Part shown: in pieces, positions 20,804-28,487 of the stretch
How the letters are laid out: each line of letters opens with the position of its first letter
How positions within the stretch are numbered: position 1 is the stretch's first letter
Assembly: GCA_016220085.1 (NCBI GenBank)
Contig: JACRIN010000025.1
Location: 1 to 64,000 of the forward strand
Length of the DNA: 64,000 nt
Direction: 5' to 3'
Source: Planctomycetota bacterium
GTDB lineage: Bacteria > Planctomycetota > UBA1135 > GCA-002686595
Made by a program: the position numbers and the translations under genes
Notes under the pieces: model-generated
What the model was told of the DNA's origin: nothing
Database searches by the model: none
The model's input: the letters and a program-made list of their open reading frames with translations, nothing else

Positions 20804-21358
20804 ATGGCGAAGAAGCAGCCCGGTCCCGTGGTCATCGATCGCTACCGCGACGCGCTCGGCGAGCGCGAGCCGATCCGCACGATGGCGTCGTCGCCGGATC
20901 GCATCGCGAAGATCCTGCGCGGGCTCGACGAGCAGACGCTCGCGAAGCGTCCCGCGCCCGGCAAGTGGTCGATGAAGGAGGTGGTCGCGCACCTCGCCGA
21001 CTGGGAGTTCGTGCTCGGCACGCGCGTGCGGCTGGTCGCGGCGCTCGATCGGCCTGCGCTGCACGGCTACGACCAAGATGCGTTCGTGGAGAACCTCGCG
21101 GTCGACCGCGCGACGACCGGCGAGCTCCTGGTCTCGTTCGCCGCGGTGCGCGCCGCGAACGTCGCGCTGTTCGAGCGCTTGCCGAAGAGCGCCCACGCGC
21201 GCGTCGGGCTGCACTCGGAACGCGGCGAGGAGTCGATCGCGAAGATGCTGGTGATCTACGCCGGTCACGATCTGATCCACGAAGCCCAGCTCGCGCGCAT
21301 GGCCGCCGAGAGCGCGCCCAAGAAGCCGGCGAAGCCCGCCGCGAAACGCTCGAAGTAG
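20804..21358 (+). CDS. DinB-family putative metal-dependent enzyme
   Basis: This is a 184-residue all-helical DinB/YfiT-type protein. The usual metal-binding histidines are seen: one in EVVAHLADWE (about residue 63) and two in YAGHDLIHEAQL (about 156 and 160). Characterised relatives are thiol transferases such as mycothiol or bacillithiol enzymes, but most are unassigned. A Lys- and Ala-rich tail (AKKPAKPAAKRSK type) ends the protein and may bind nucleic acid or simply be disordered. AAGGAG lies 7 nt before the ATG, one of the best ribosome sites in the window. Confidence 0.8.
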   Translation: MAKKQPGPVVIDRYRDALGEREPIRTMASSPDRIAKILRGLDEQTLAKRPAPGKWSMKEVVAHLADWEFVLGTRVRLVAALDRPALHGYDQDAFVENLAVDRATTGELLVSFAAVRAANVALFERLPKSAHARVGLHSERGEESIAKMLVIYAGHDLIHEAQLARMAAESAPKKPAKPAAKRSK

Positions 21359-22338
21359 ACTGAACGGTCGCGCGGCGTCGTACCGCGGCGCGGTCCACGC
21401 CGGGGCCGGGAGTCGAGCCGCGATCGCGGCGACGATGCGCGCGGCGCTCGGTCGAGGCCGCGCGAGGCGCACGCGGCGTCGCGGGGTTGGGCGGACTCGG
21501 GGGGACGATGCCGTGACTCGCGCTTCGGCGCCTTGTTCGCCTTGCGTGCCAGGTCGAGCGACGGCTTCGCTCGCTCGCGTCCTCGCCGTCGAGCCTCGGC
21601 ACGATCGAGTGCGTGCGCTGCTACCAGGTCCGTACGACCGCGGGCACGTGATTCGCTCTTCAGCTCGCGAGCTCACGGCATCCGAGGCCACAACCCACGC
21701 ATCGGCGATCGGATGTGCGCGAGCTCACGCCGCGCGTGCGGGTGCGCACGCGCGGAGCGGAGAGCAGACGAAGGGTCCCCAGCCCCCGAACACCGCCTCG
21801 AGCGGAGCCGCCGCGGCTCCGTCGAAGGACCGCCGCCGACTCGCGAGTTGCCACGCGAAGCGGTGGCGTCGTCCATCTGTGGCTCGCGTCGCTCGCTTCG
21901 AGCCCGCCGCGATCGCGGCGAATGCGCGGAGAACTCGAGGCGCTCGCAGTCCGCAGTTCAGCCGTCGCGCACCGGGACTTCTCGGCATGCGATTCGCCAT
22001 GACGAAGCATGCACGTGAGCGCACGTCGCCGCGCGATGCGGGCGCACGACGCAGCGCGAGTGTGACGTACGAGCCGCGAGGCTCGGCACGGAGCGCGTCG
22101 TCCGGATCATGCTGGCCGCTCGACGCTCTCGCGCGCCCGGTTCCACCTTCCCAGGCGACCGGGCGCGCCCGTTGGGGCGAGCGAGCCGACGCGCCGCGGG
22201 ACGCGCGCACCGCTCGCGATCTCCACGGCGCATGCGCAGTCGATGAGCGAGCGCGTTCCGTGCGCGCGCGAGAGATGAGCTCGCTCGGTCGATGAGCACG
22301 CTCGGGCGATGCGCTCGCGCTCGGCCGCGTCCGCTCGC
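21359..22338. other. 980-bp region without a convincing gene
   Basis: Several long open frames cross this gap on both strands (one of 286 codons on the plus strand from 21435), but their translations are Arg-, Ala- and Ser-rich without domains, hydrophobic cores or biased third positions. They look like the random open frames expected at this GC content. A short motif, cgagctcacg, occurs at about 21668 and 21719. Near 22240-22320 there are imperfect copies of gatgagc followed by gc-rich sequence. No tRNA T-arm or intrinsic terminator was seen. It could be decayed DNA or hold an unrecognised RNA. Confidence 0.55.
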
Positions 22339-23709
22339 TCAGTGCCCGACGTTCTGCGGCGTCGCCTTCGCGGGCGGGCGGAAGAACAGGCCGAGCAGCA
22401 CTGCCGCGCCGAGCGCGAAGCCGCAGGGGATCAGGAACAGCGTCCGGAAGTCGGTGACGCCGTTTTCGGTCACCCGGCTCATCAAGTACGGGCAGATCGA
22501 GTTCGCGATCAGCGCGCCGATGCCGAGGATCATCAGGTTGAAGAGCCCCTGGGCGCTCGCTCGCGCGTCCTTCGGAAAGAACTCGTCGACGAAGATGTAG
22601 ACGGTCGCGAAGAAGAACGCGTAGCAGATGCCGTGCAGCACCTGCACGAGCACGATCATCCACGCGTGCTGTGGGAAGAACGCGTAGACCGCGAAGCGCG
22701 CCGCGTGGCCGAGGATGCCGACGATCATCGTCGCGCGCCAACCGAGGCGCGTCAGCACGAAGCCGAGCACCGCCATCGTCAGGATCTCCGCGACTTGGCC
22801 GATGCTCATCACCGGCATGATCCAGTTGCCCGGGATGCCGACCGCTTCGCTGCCGAGGAACGAGCCCGTCCAGTTGAAGTAGCAGTTGTGGACGAAGGCG
22901 TCGATCAGGGTGACGAACCACAGCACGAGCACGAACGGGTGCTTCAAGAGCTTCGCGGCTTCGAGCCACGCGAGCTTCTCCGTCCTGCCGTCGGCCTTCT
23001 TCGCCGGCGTGTGCGGCAGTGTCAGGCTGAACAGCGTGAGCAGGATCGACGCGACGCCCGCGACGATGAACGTCCAGCGCGTCGCGGCCTTCAGCGGATC
23101 GCCGGTCAGGCCGGAGCCCAGGACGTTGCCGAGCCAATCCACGAACCCCGAGCTCTGCGCCACGGCGACCTTGTCCCAGTCGACCAGGATGAACGTGAAC
23201 GGCCACGCGGCGAGGATCCAACCGATTGTCCCGCCCATGCGCACGGGCCCGAATTGCTTCTGCGGATCGTTCATGTGCGCGAACGCGATCGAATTCGTGA
23301 TCGAGATCGTCGGCACGTAGAGCAGGCAGTGCAGCATCATGAAGCCGAAGAACGGCCAGAAGGACTGCGTGTAGGCGAGGCCGATCATCGCCGCGCCGCC
23401 GATCAGGTGGCTGACGGCGAGGAAGCTTTCCGCGGAGAAGTTGCGATCGGCGAACTGGTTCGAGAACAGCATCCCGACGATCGCGGCGATCGGGAACGCG
23501 TTCAGGATCAGCGACTGCTCGGAGAACAGGAACGCGATGCGCTGGGGGATCCAGCTCGCGATCTCCGCGGGCGGCGCGACCGCGGAGAACCCGAGGCTCG
23601 GCAGGTACCCGAAGATCAGCGGCAGCCACGCGCCCCAGATGAAGAACTCGAGCAGCATCATCACGAAGAGACGTGCCATCGGAGCGGGGGCGTTGGCGGG
23701 GGCCGACAT
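22339..23709 (-). CDS. MFS transporter, nucleoside:H+ symporter-like
   Basis: This is a 456-residue protein with 12 predicted membrane helices. The pattern FIWGAWLPLIFGYL in helix 1, LHCLLYVPTISITNSIAFAHM in helix 4 and RMGGTIGWILAAW next to it fits the NupG/XapB-like branch of the major facilitator superfamily, which imports nucleosides or related glycosides with protons. Planctomycetes have many such carriers near sugar genes, so a sugar substrate is also possible. AAGGAG lies 6 nt before the ATG at 23709. The C-terminus at 22339 faces the 980-bp non-coding stretch. Confidence 0.75.
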   Translation of the reverse strand: MSAPANAPAPMARLFVMMLLEFFIWGAWLPLIFGYLPSLGFSAVAPPAEIASWIPQRIAFLFSEQSLILNAFPIAAIVGMLFSNQFADRNFSAESFLAVSHLIGGAAMIGLAYTQSFWPFFGFMMLHCLLYVPTISITNSIAFAHMNDPQKQFGPVRMGGTIGWILAAWPFTFILVDWDKVAVAQSSGFVDWLGNVLGSGLTGDPLKAATRWTFIVAGVASILLTLFSLTLPHTPAKKADGRTEKLAWLEAAKLLKHPFVLVLWFVTLIDAFVHNCYFNWTGSFLGSEAVGIPGNWIMPVMSIGQVAEILTMAVLGFVLTRLGWRATMIVGILGHAARFAVYAFFPQHAWMIVLVQVLHGICYAFFFATVYIFVDEFFPKDARASAQGLFNLMILGIGALIANSICPYLMSRVTENGVTDFRTLFLIPCGFALGAAVLLGLFFRPPAKATPQNVGH

Positions 23710-24144
23710 GCGGGACTCCTTGGGGAGAGGGACCGCGAGAGTCTAGGCAGCGCGGCGATCGGAGCCAGTGTCCGCTGCGCCGTTTTCGTGGGCTCGCGTT
23801 CCGCTGCGTCTCGTGTCGCAGGCGAAGTCGAGTCGGGCACCGAGTTCCGTGCGGTCTCCGCATTTCGCGGTGGGCGAACTCCGCTACCGCGGTGGGTGAC
23901 TTCCGCTCTTGCGGTGGGCGAGCTCCGGTTCCGCGGCAGGCGAACTCCGCTTCCGCAGTGGGCGCGTTCCGCCGCGGCGACAGGCGATCTCCGTCGCGGC
24001 TCGCGCGATGTCGCGTCGGCAACGGGCGAAGTCAACGTCGGCGACTGGCGCAGTCCGCCGCACCGACGGGCAAACTCCGCCTCGGCGGTGAGCGAACTCC
24101 GCCGCGGCCGGTCCGAGGTTCGCCGCGGCGCGGGGCGCGTTGGC
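23710..24144. other. Intergenic region containing the minisatellite
   Basis: This 435-bp gap lies between two minus-strand genes. The first 150 bp from 23710 should hold the MFS promoter and ribosome site; the rest is the 22-bp repeat array. I see no gene in it. Confidence 0.6.
23867..24140. repeat. Degenerate 22-bp minisatellite
   Basis: About twelve imperfect copies of a 22-bp unit run head to tail. The first four, at 23867-23888, 23889-23910, 23911-23932 and 23933-23954, are the most alike and start GCGGTGGGCGAACTCCGC or close to it. Later copies are more diverged and vary from 19 to 24 bp. The array fills most of the gap between the start of the MFS gene and the end of the ApbE gene. A period of 22 is not a multiple of 3, and no frame gives a steady peptide repeat, so it is not a coding repeat. 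Confidence 0.8.
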
Positions 24145-25194
24145 TCAGCGCTCGTCGCGCCAGCGCAGCGTGCTCGCCGGATCGATGGTCGTCCGCGCGC
24201 CCTCGCGATCGACCAGCACCGCTGCGGTCGCGGGGAACTGCTCGACCAACCGACGCGCGGTGGCGTCGTCGGCGAGCGCGAGCGCGGTCGCGAGCGCGTC
24301 GGCGAGCTCCCCGCGCGGCGCGACGACGGTCGCCGTCCGCGGCGCGAGCGCGCCGAGTCCCGTGCGCGGATCGACGATGTGCGCGTAGCGCTTGCCGCCG
24401 AGCTCGACGAACTGCTCCGCGTCGCCGGAGGTCGAGATCGCCGCGTGCGCGAGCAAGAGCACCGTCGGCGTTCCGCGCGCGTCGACCACGCGCGGCACCG
24501 ACACGGTCCAACCGCGCGCGCCCGGCGGTGGCGCGCCGGCCGCGACATCGCCCGCGAGCGCGACGAGCGCGCTCTCGAAGCCGAGCTCGCGAATCCGATC
24601 GAGCGCAGCCTGCGCGGCGAGACCCTTGCCGATGCCGCCGAAGTCGAGCCGCATCCCGCGCAGCGGCAGCGCCGCGCGTTGGTTCTGCGCATCGAGCTCG
24701 ACCAGGCGCCAACCGACCAACGCGCGCGCGGACGCGAGCTCTTCGACGCTCGCCAGTCGTCCGTTCGCGCGCATCGCGCGCCACTGGCGCACCAGCGGTC
24801 CGATCGTCGGATCGAAGAGCCCTTCACTGGCAGCCGCGACCCCAAGGCTCGTTTCAAGCGCAAAAGCGAGGTCGCGACCGATCGGCACCGCTCCGAGACC
24901 GGCGAGCTCGCACAGACGATTCGTCTCGCTGTCGACGAGCCAATCGGAGAGCGCTTGATCGAGCTCGGCGATCCGCAGGAACGCGAGGTTCGCCGCGGCG
25001 CTCGCGGCCTCTTCGTTCGGTGCGTAGATCGCGATCGTCGTTCGAACGCCCATCGCGATGCGGGTAAACTCGCTGCGCTCCGGGCCCGAGGCGCGACACG
25101 CCGCCAGTCCGAGCGCGAACCACGACAGCGCGAGCACGAACCCAGCGCCGCGAGCGCGAGCGATGAAACTAGAACGACTCACGACCGTCGCCAT
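24145..25194 (-). CDS. apbE: ApbE-family FMN transferase lipoprotein
   Basis: This is a 349-residue periplasmic lipoprotein: a hydrophobic signal ends in the lipobox LAAC with Cys33. ApbE enzymes attach FMN from FAD to Thr or Ser of proteins such as RnfG/NqrC or flavin-containing exported reductases. Family motifs are FDPTIGPL (127-134), DFGGIGKG (184-191), AISTSGD (about 252-258) and HIVDPRTG (272-279), with the metal-binding acidic residues in their usual places. No Rnf, Nqr or FMN-binding target gene is in the window. The start at 25194 is the only ATG that gives the signal peptide, and it overlaps the start of the divergent SUMF1-like gene by 32 bp. Confidence 0.88.
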   Translation of the reverse strand: MATVVSRSSFIARARGAGFVLALSWFALGLAACRASGPERSEFTRIAMGVRTTIAIYAPNEEAASAAANLAFLRIAELDQALSDWLVDSETNRLCELAGLGAVPIGRDLAFALETSLGVAAASEGLFDPTIGPLVRQWRAMRANGRLASVEELASARALVGWRLVELDAQNQRAALPLRGMRLDFGGIGKGLAAQAALDRIRELGFESALVALAGDVAAGAPPPGARGWTVSVPRVVDARGTPTVLLLAHAAISTSGDAEQFVELGGKRYAHIVDPRTGLGALAPRTATVVAPRGELADALATALALADDATARRLVEQFPATAAVLVDREGARTTIDPASTLRWRDER

Positions 25195-26071
25195 CCTAGC
25201 CCTCTGGTCGGTCGCGTGCTCCGGCACGCGCGCGAGCTCGAACGCGACGCACGCGCGACCGCAGGTCGCCGCTCGTTCGGCCGCCGAGCCCGCGCCGACC
25301 GCGGCGGCTTCGGTCGCCGCGCCCGCCGCCGAACCCGCCGCCGCGCCCACCGCGCTCACGAACTTCACGCAGGAGATCCCGGGCTCCGCATACCGCTTCG
25401 AGATGATCGCGATCCCCGGCGACGCGGCGAAGGGGATCGCGCCGTTCTGGCTCGGTCGCACCGAGCTGACGTGGGAGGCGTTCGACGCGTTCGTGTACGG
25501 GCTCGACGCCGAGAGCGGCGCGGGCAACTCCGCCGCCGACGCGGTGTCGCGTCCGACCAAACCGTACTTGCCGCCCGATCGCGGCTTCGGACACGAGGGC
25601 TACGCGGCGATCAGCATGGCGCACAAGAACGCGACCAGCTTCTGCGAGTGGCTCTCGAAGGTCAGCGGCAAGAAGTACCGCTTGCCGACCGAGGCCGAGT
25701 GGGAGCACGCGAGCCGCGCCGGCGCGACGACGCGCTTCTCGTTCGGTGACGACGAGCAAGCGCTCGCGGACTACGCGTGGTACTCCGAGAACTCCGGCGG
25801 CAAGACGCACCCGGTCGCAGAGAAGAAGCCGAACGCGTGGGGCCTCTTCGACGTGCACGGCAACGTCAAGGAGTGGTGCATCGGACCCGACGGCAAGCCG
25901 GTGACGCGCGGCGGCGGCTACGCCGACAAGGCGGGCGATCTCGAGTGCTCGGTCCGAGCCCCGCAGGTGCCCGCGTGGAACCGCAGCGATCCCCAAGTCC
26001 CGAAGAGCAAGTGGTGGCTGTCCGACGGTCCGTTCGTCGGCTTCCGCGTGCTCTGCGAATCCCAACCGTGA
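25163..26071 (+). CDS. SUMF1-domain (formylglycine-generating enzyme-like) lipoprotein
   Basis: This is a 302-residue lipoprotein with signal MKLERLTTVAILALWSVAC and Cys19 as lipidation site, then an Ala- and Pro-rich linker (about 25-70). The SUMF1/FGE-sulfatase fold follows: FWLGRTELTWEAF, YRLPTEAEWEHASRAG, GLFDVHGNVKEWC, TRGGGYAD and a closing GFRVLCE. The paired catalytic cysteines of true formylglycine-generating enzyme are not evident (only one Cys in DLECSVRAP), so sulfatase activation is unlikely. Bacterial SUMF1 lipoproteins are often structural or ligand-binding. The ATG at 25163 sits inside the first codons of the antisense apbE gene. It leads the sugar-oxidoreductase set that follows at 26089. 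Confidence 0.8.
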   Translation: MKLERLTTVAILALWSVACSGTRASSNATHARPQVAARSAAEPAPTAAASVAAPAAEPAAAPTALTNFTQEIPGSAYRFEMIAIPGDAAKGIAPFWLGRTELTWEAFDAFVYGLDAESGAGNSAADAVSRPTKPYLPPDRGFGHEGYAAISMAHKNATSFCEWLSKVSGKKYRLPTEAEWEHASRAGATTRFSFGDDEQALADYAWYSENSGGKTHPVAEKKPNAWGLFDVHGNVKEWCIGPDGKPVTRGGGYADKAGDLECSVRAPQVPAWNRSDPQVPKSKWWLSDGPFVGFRVLCESQP

Positions 26072-26088
26072 CCGAGAAGAGCCTCTCC

Positions 26089-27411
26089 ATGTCGAACTCG
26101 TCCTCCGAATCGCAGCTCAACCGACGTCACGTGATGCAAGGCGCCGGCGCGCTCGGCCTCGCCGCCGCGGCGAGTCTCTCGCTGCCTCGCTCCGCTCGCG
26201 CGTCCGGCGCGAACGCCGCCGAGCTCAAGATCGGCGTCATCGGTTCCGGCGGTCGCGGCACCGGCGCGGCGCTGCAAGCATTGCGCGCCGACGCGAACAC
26301 CGTGCTCTGGTCGGTCGGCGACATGTACCCCGAGCGCATCCAGTCGTGCCTCGAAGGCGTCGCGGGCGAGCTCGGCGACGAAGCGACGAAACGCATCCAA
26401 GCTCCCGCGGCGCGCCAGTTCTCGGGCTTCGAGGCCTACAAGAAGGTGCTCGAGTCCGGCGTCGACTTCGTGATCCTGACGACGCCGCCGGGCTTCCGTC
26501 CGATGCACTTCAAGGCCGCGGTCGACGCGAAGAAGCACGTCTTCCTCGAGAAGCCGGTCGCCGTCGACGGTCCGGGCCTGCGCATGGTGGTCGAAGCGGC
26601 CGCCGCGGCAAAGGCGCAGAAGCTCGCGGTCGTGTGCGGCTTCTGTTGGCGCTACAACGCCGGCATGCGCGCGACGTTCGCGCAGGTCAACGCCGGCGCG
26701 ATCGGCGAGATCGTCAGCGTGCACACCACGTATCACACCGGCACGCTGCAGAAGCGTCCGCGCCAAGCCGACTGGAGCGACATGGACTTCCAGGTCCGCA
26801 ACTGGTGGCACTTCACGTGGCTCTCCGGCGATCACATCGTCGAGCAAGCGGTGCACTCGATCGACCGCATGTCGTGGGCGACCGGCGACAAAAGGCCCGT
26901 GCGCGCGACGTGCCTCGGCGGCCGCGCGGCGCGCTCCGGGCCGGAGCACGGCAACGCGTTCGACCATTTCGCGGTCGTGTACGAGTACGACGACGGCATG
27001 CGCGCGTTCCACACCTGCCGTCAGATCGACGGCTGCCCGTCGGACAACACCGACTACATCTACGGCACCAAGGGCTCGTGCACGGTCAACGGCTGGGTGC
27101 CGCAGTACGACGTCGTCGATCGCTCGAAGAAGCCGCTCTGGAAGTTCGAGGGCGAAGTCCCCGACATGTACCAGGTCGAGCACGACGAGCTCTTCGCCTC
27201 GATCCGCAGGGGCGAGCCGAAGTGGGACGGCGATTTGATGGTGCACAGCACCCTGCTCGCGATCATGGGCCGCATGGCGGCCTACACCGGGCAGACGATC
27301 GGCTACCAGCAGGCGCTGGAGTCGAAGGAGAACCTGCTGCCGGCGCGGCTCGAGTTCGGCGAGCTCGCGATGCCGCCGGTCGCGATCCCCGGCCAGACCA
27401 AGTTCGCGTGA
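26089..27411 (+). CDS. Tat-exported Gfo/Idh/MocA oxidoreductase (pair 1)
   Basis: This is a 440-residue NAD(P)-dependent sugar oxidoreductase. The N-terminus carries LNRRHVMQGAGALG and an Ala-rich core ending in ARASG, a Tat signal. The Rossmann motif is IGVIGSGGRGTGAAL at about residue 47-60, the EKP motif is HVFLEKPVAVDG, and the C-terminal substrate domain follows with a histidine-containing DHIVEQAVHSIDRM. Exported relatives hold NADP tightly and move hydride between two sugars, as in glucose-fructose oxidoreductase; 3-keto-sugar formation is another known activity of the family. The ATG at 26089 is 17 nt after the SUMF1 stop; a GTG at 26068 overlapping that stop would add seven residues. 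An isomerase follows 7 nt later. Confidence 0.85.
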   Translation: MSNSSSESQLNRRHVMQGAGALGLAAAASLSLPRSARASGANAAELKIGVIGSGGRGTGAALQALRADANTVLWSVGDMYPERIQSCLEGVAGELGDEATKRIQAPAARQFSGFEAYKKVLESGVDFVILTTPPGFRPMHFKAAVDAKKHVFLEKPVAVDGPGLRMVVEAAAAAKAQKLAVVCGFCWRYNAGMRATFAQVNAGAIGEIVSVHTTYHTGTLQKRPRQADWSDMDFQVRNWWHFTWLSGDHIVEQAVHSIDRMSWATGDKRPVRATCLGGRAARSGPEHGNAFDHFAVVYEYDDGMRAFHTCRQIDGCPSDNTDYIYGTKGSCTVNGWVPQYDVVDRSKKPLWKFEGEVPDMYQVEHDELFASIRRGEPKWDGDLMVHSTLLAIMGRMAAYTGQTIGYQQALESKENLLPARLEFGELAMPPVAIPGQTKFA

Positions 27412-27418
27412 GGCTCCG

Positions 27419-28336
27419 ATGAGCACGTTCGATCGACGCTCCGTGTTGCTCGCCGGCGGGGCGCTCGCCGCGTCGGCCGCGCTGGTCCGAACGGCTCGCG
27501 CACAGGAGGCGAAGCCGAAGCGCACGCTGCGCAAGGCGGTCGGGCTCGGCATGGTCGGCGAGGGCGCAACGCTGCTGGACAAGTTCCAGTTGCTTCGCGA
27601 CCTCGGCTTCGACGGCGTCGAGCTCGACAGCCCGAACGACCTGAAGCAGGACGACGTGCTCGCCGCGAGCCAGAAGACCGACCTCGTGATCAACGGGCTC
27701 GTGCACTCGAAGCACTGGGGCGCGCCGTTCAACTCCGACGACCCCAAGCAGCGCGCGGAGAGCGTCGCCGCGCTCGAGCACGCGTTGCGCGAAGCGAAGG
27801 TCTACGGCGCGCAGTCGGTGCTCGTCGTGCCCGCGGTCGTCGACGGCAACCTGAGCTACGACTCCGCGTGGAAGCGCTCGATCACCGAGCTCTCGAAGTG
27901 CGTGCCGCTCGCTCGTGAGCTCTCGGTCGAGATCGCGATCGAGAACGTGTGGAACAACTTCCTGCTCTCGCCGATCGAAGCGGCGCAGTACGTCGACGCG
28001 TTCCAGGACCCGATCGTGCGGTTCCACTTCGACATCGGCAACGTCGTCGCGTACGGCTGGCCGGAGCAGTGGGTGCGCATCCTCGGGCCGCGGATCGCGA
28101 AGCTGCACGTCAAGGACTACAGCCGCAAGAAGCGCGACGAGCAGGGCCGCTGGGCGGGCTTCGACGTCGAGCTCGGCGAAGGCGACGCGAACTACCCGGC
28201 GGTGATGCGCGCGCTCGACGAGAGCGGCTACTCGACCGATCCGCGCCGTCGCTGGGCGACCGCCGAAGTCGGCGGCGGTGATCGCAAACGCCTGGCGCAG
28301 CTCGCCGAGCAGATGAATCGTCTTCTGAACTCATGA
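27419..28336 (+). CDS. Exported TIM-barrel sugar isomerase/epimerase (pair 1)
   Basis: This is a 305-residue xylose-isomerase-like TIM barrel. The N-terminal FDRRSVLLAGGALAASAAL...ARAQ looks like a Tat signal. Barrel motifs include GFDGVELDSP, SVEIAIENVWNNFL, FHFDIGNVVAYG and AKLHVKDY, giving the usual Glu, Asp, His and Glu metal ligands of the family. Related proteins act as hexulose isomerases, inosose isomerases or 3-keto-glycoside lyases. The close spacing to the Gfo/Idh gene (7 nt) suggests the two act on one periplasmic substrate, with the oxidoreductase making a keto sugar that the isomerase rearranges or cleaves. That coupling is inference. Confidence 0.8.
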   Translation: MSTFDRRSVLLAGGALAASAALVRTARAQEAKPKRTLRKAVGLGMVGEGATLLDKFQLLRDLGFDGVELDSPNDLKQDDVLAASQKTDLVINGLVHSKHWGAPFNSDDPKQRAESVAALEHALREAKVYGAQSVLVVPAVVDGNLSYDSAWKRSITELSKCVPLARELSVEIAIENVWNNFLLSPIEAAQYVDAFQDPIVRFHFDIGNVVAYGWPEQWVRILGPRIAKLHVKDYSRKKRDEQGRWAGFDVELGEGDANYPAVMRALDESGYSTDPRRRWATAEVGGGDRKRLAQLAEQMNRLLNS

Positions 28337-28344
28337 CCCCCGTC

Positions 28345-28468
28345 GCGCGGAGTCGGAAGTACGGAGTCGCACCCCTTCTTCCCGGTCCCGGCGACGCGCG
28401 TTCAGATCGGCGCTGCGTTCGCCGGAACGGCAAAGAAGCGGTGCGACTCCGTACGTCCGACTTCGCGC
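28345..28468. repeat. Long imperfect inverted repeat between two oxidoreductase genes
   Basis: Left arm 28345-28380 and right arm 28433-28468 pair at 33 of 36 positions. The 52-nt loop has its own partial pairing (CCGGTCCCGGCGACGC with the GCGTTCGCCGGAACGG side), so nearly the whole intergenic region can fold into one long hairpin. No T tract follows. It separates the first Gfo/Idh-isomerase pair from the second. It could be a REP- or MITE-like element, an RNA processing site or an attenuator. Confidence 0.85.
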
Positions 28469-28487
28469 CTCGCCCCCAGGACGCACC

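Noticed and set aside
21435-22295. Hypothetical 286-residue gene
   Set aside because: No ribosome site, no hydrophobic or domain pattern, and equally long frames exist on the other strand.
22309-25749. Plus-strand open frame of about 1146 codons
   Set aside because: It runs antisense to the MFS and apbE genes and across the minisatellite; the translation is Arg-rich and without domains. Long antisense open frames are expected at this GC content.
25163-26071. Active formylglycine-generating enzyme
   Set aside because: The SUMF1 fold is there, but the paired catalytic cysteines are not evident and no sulfatase gene was found in the window.
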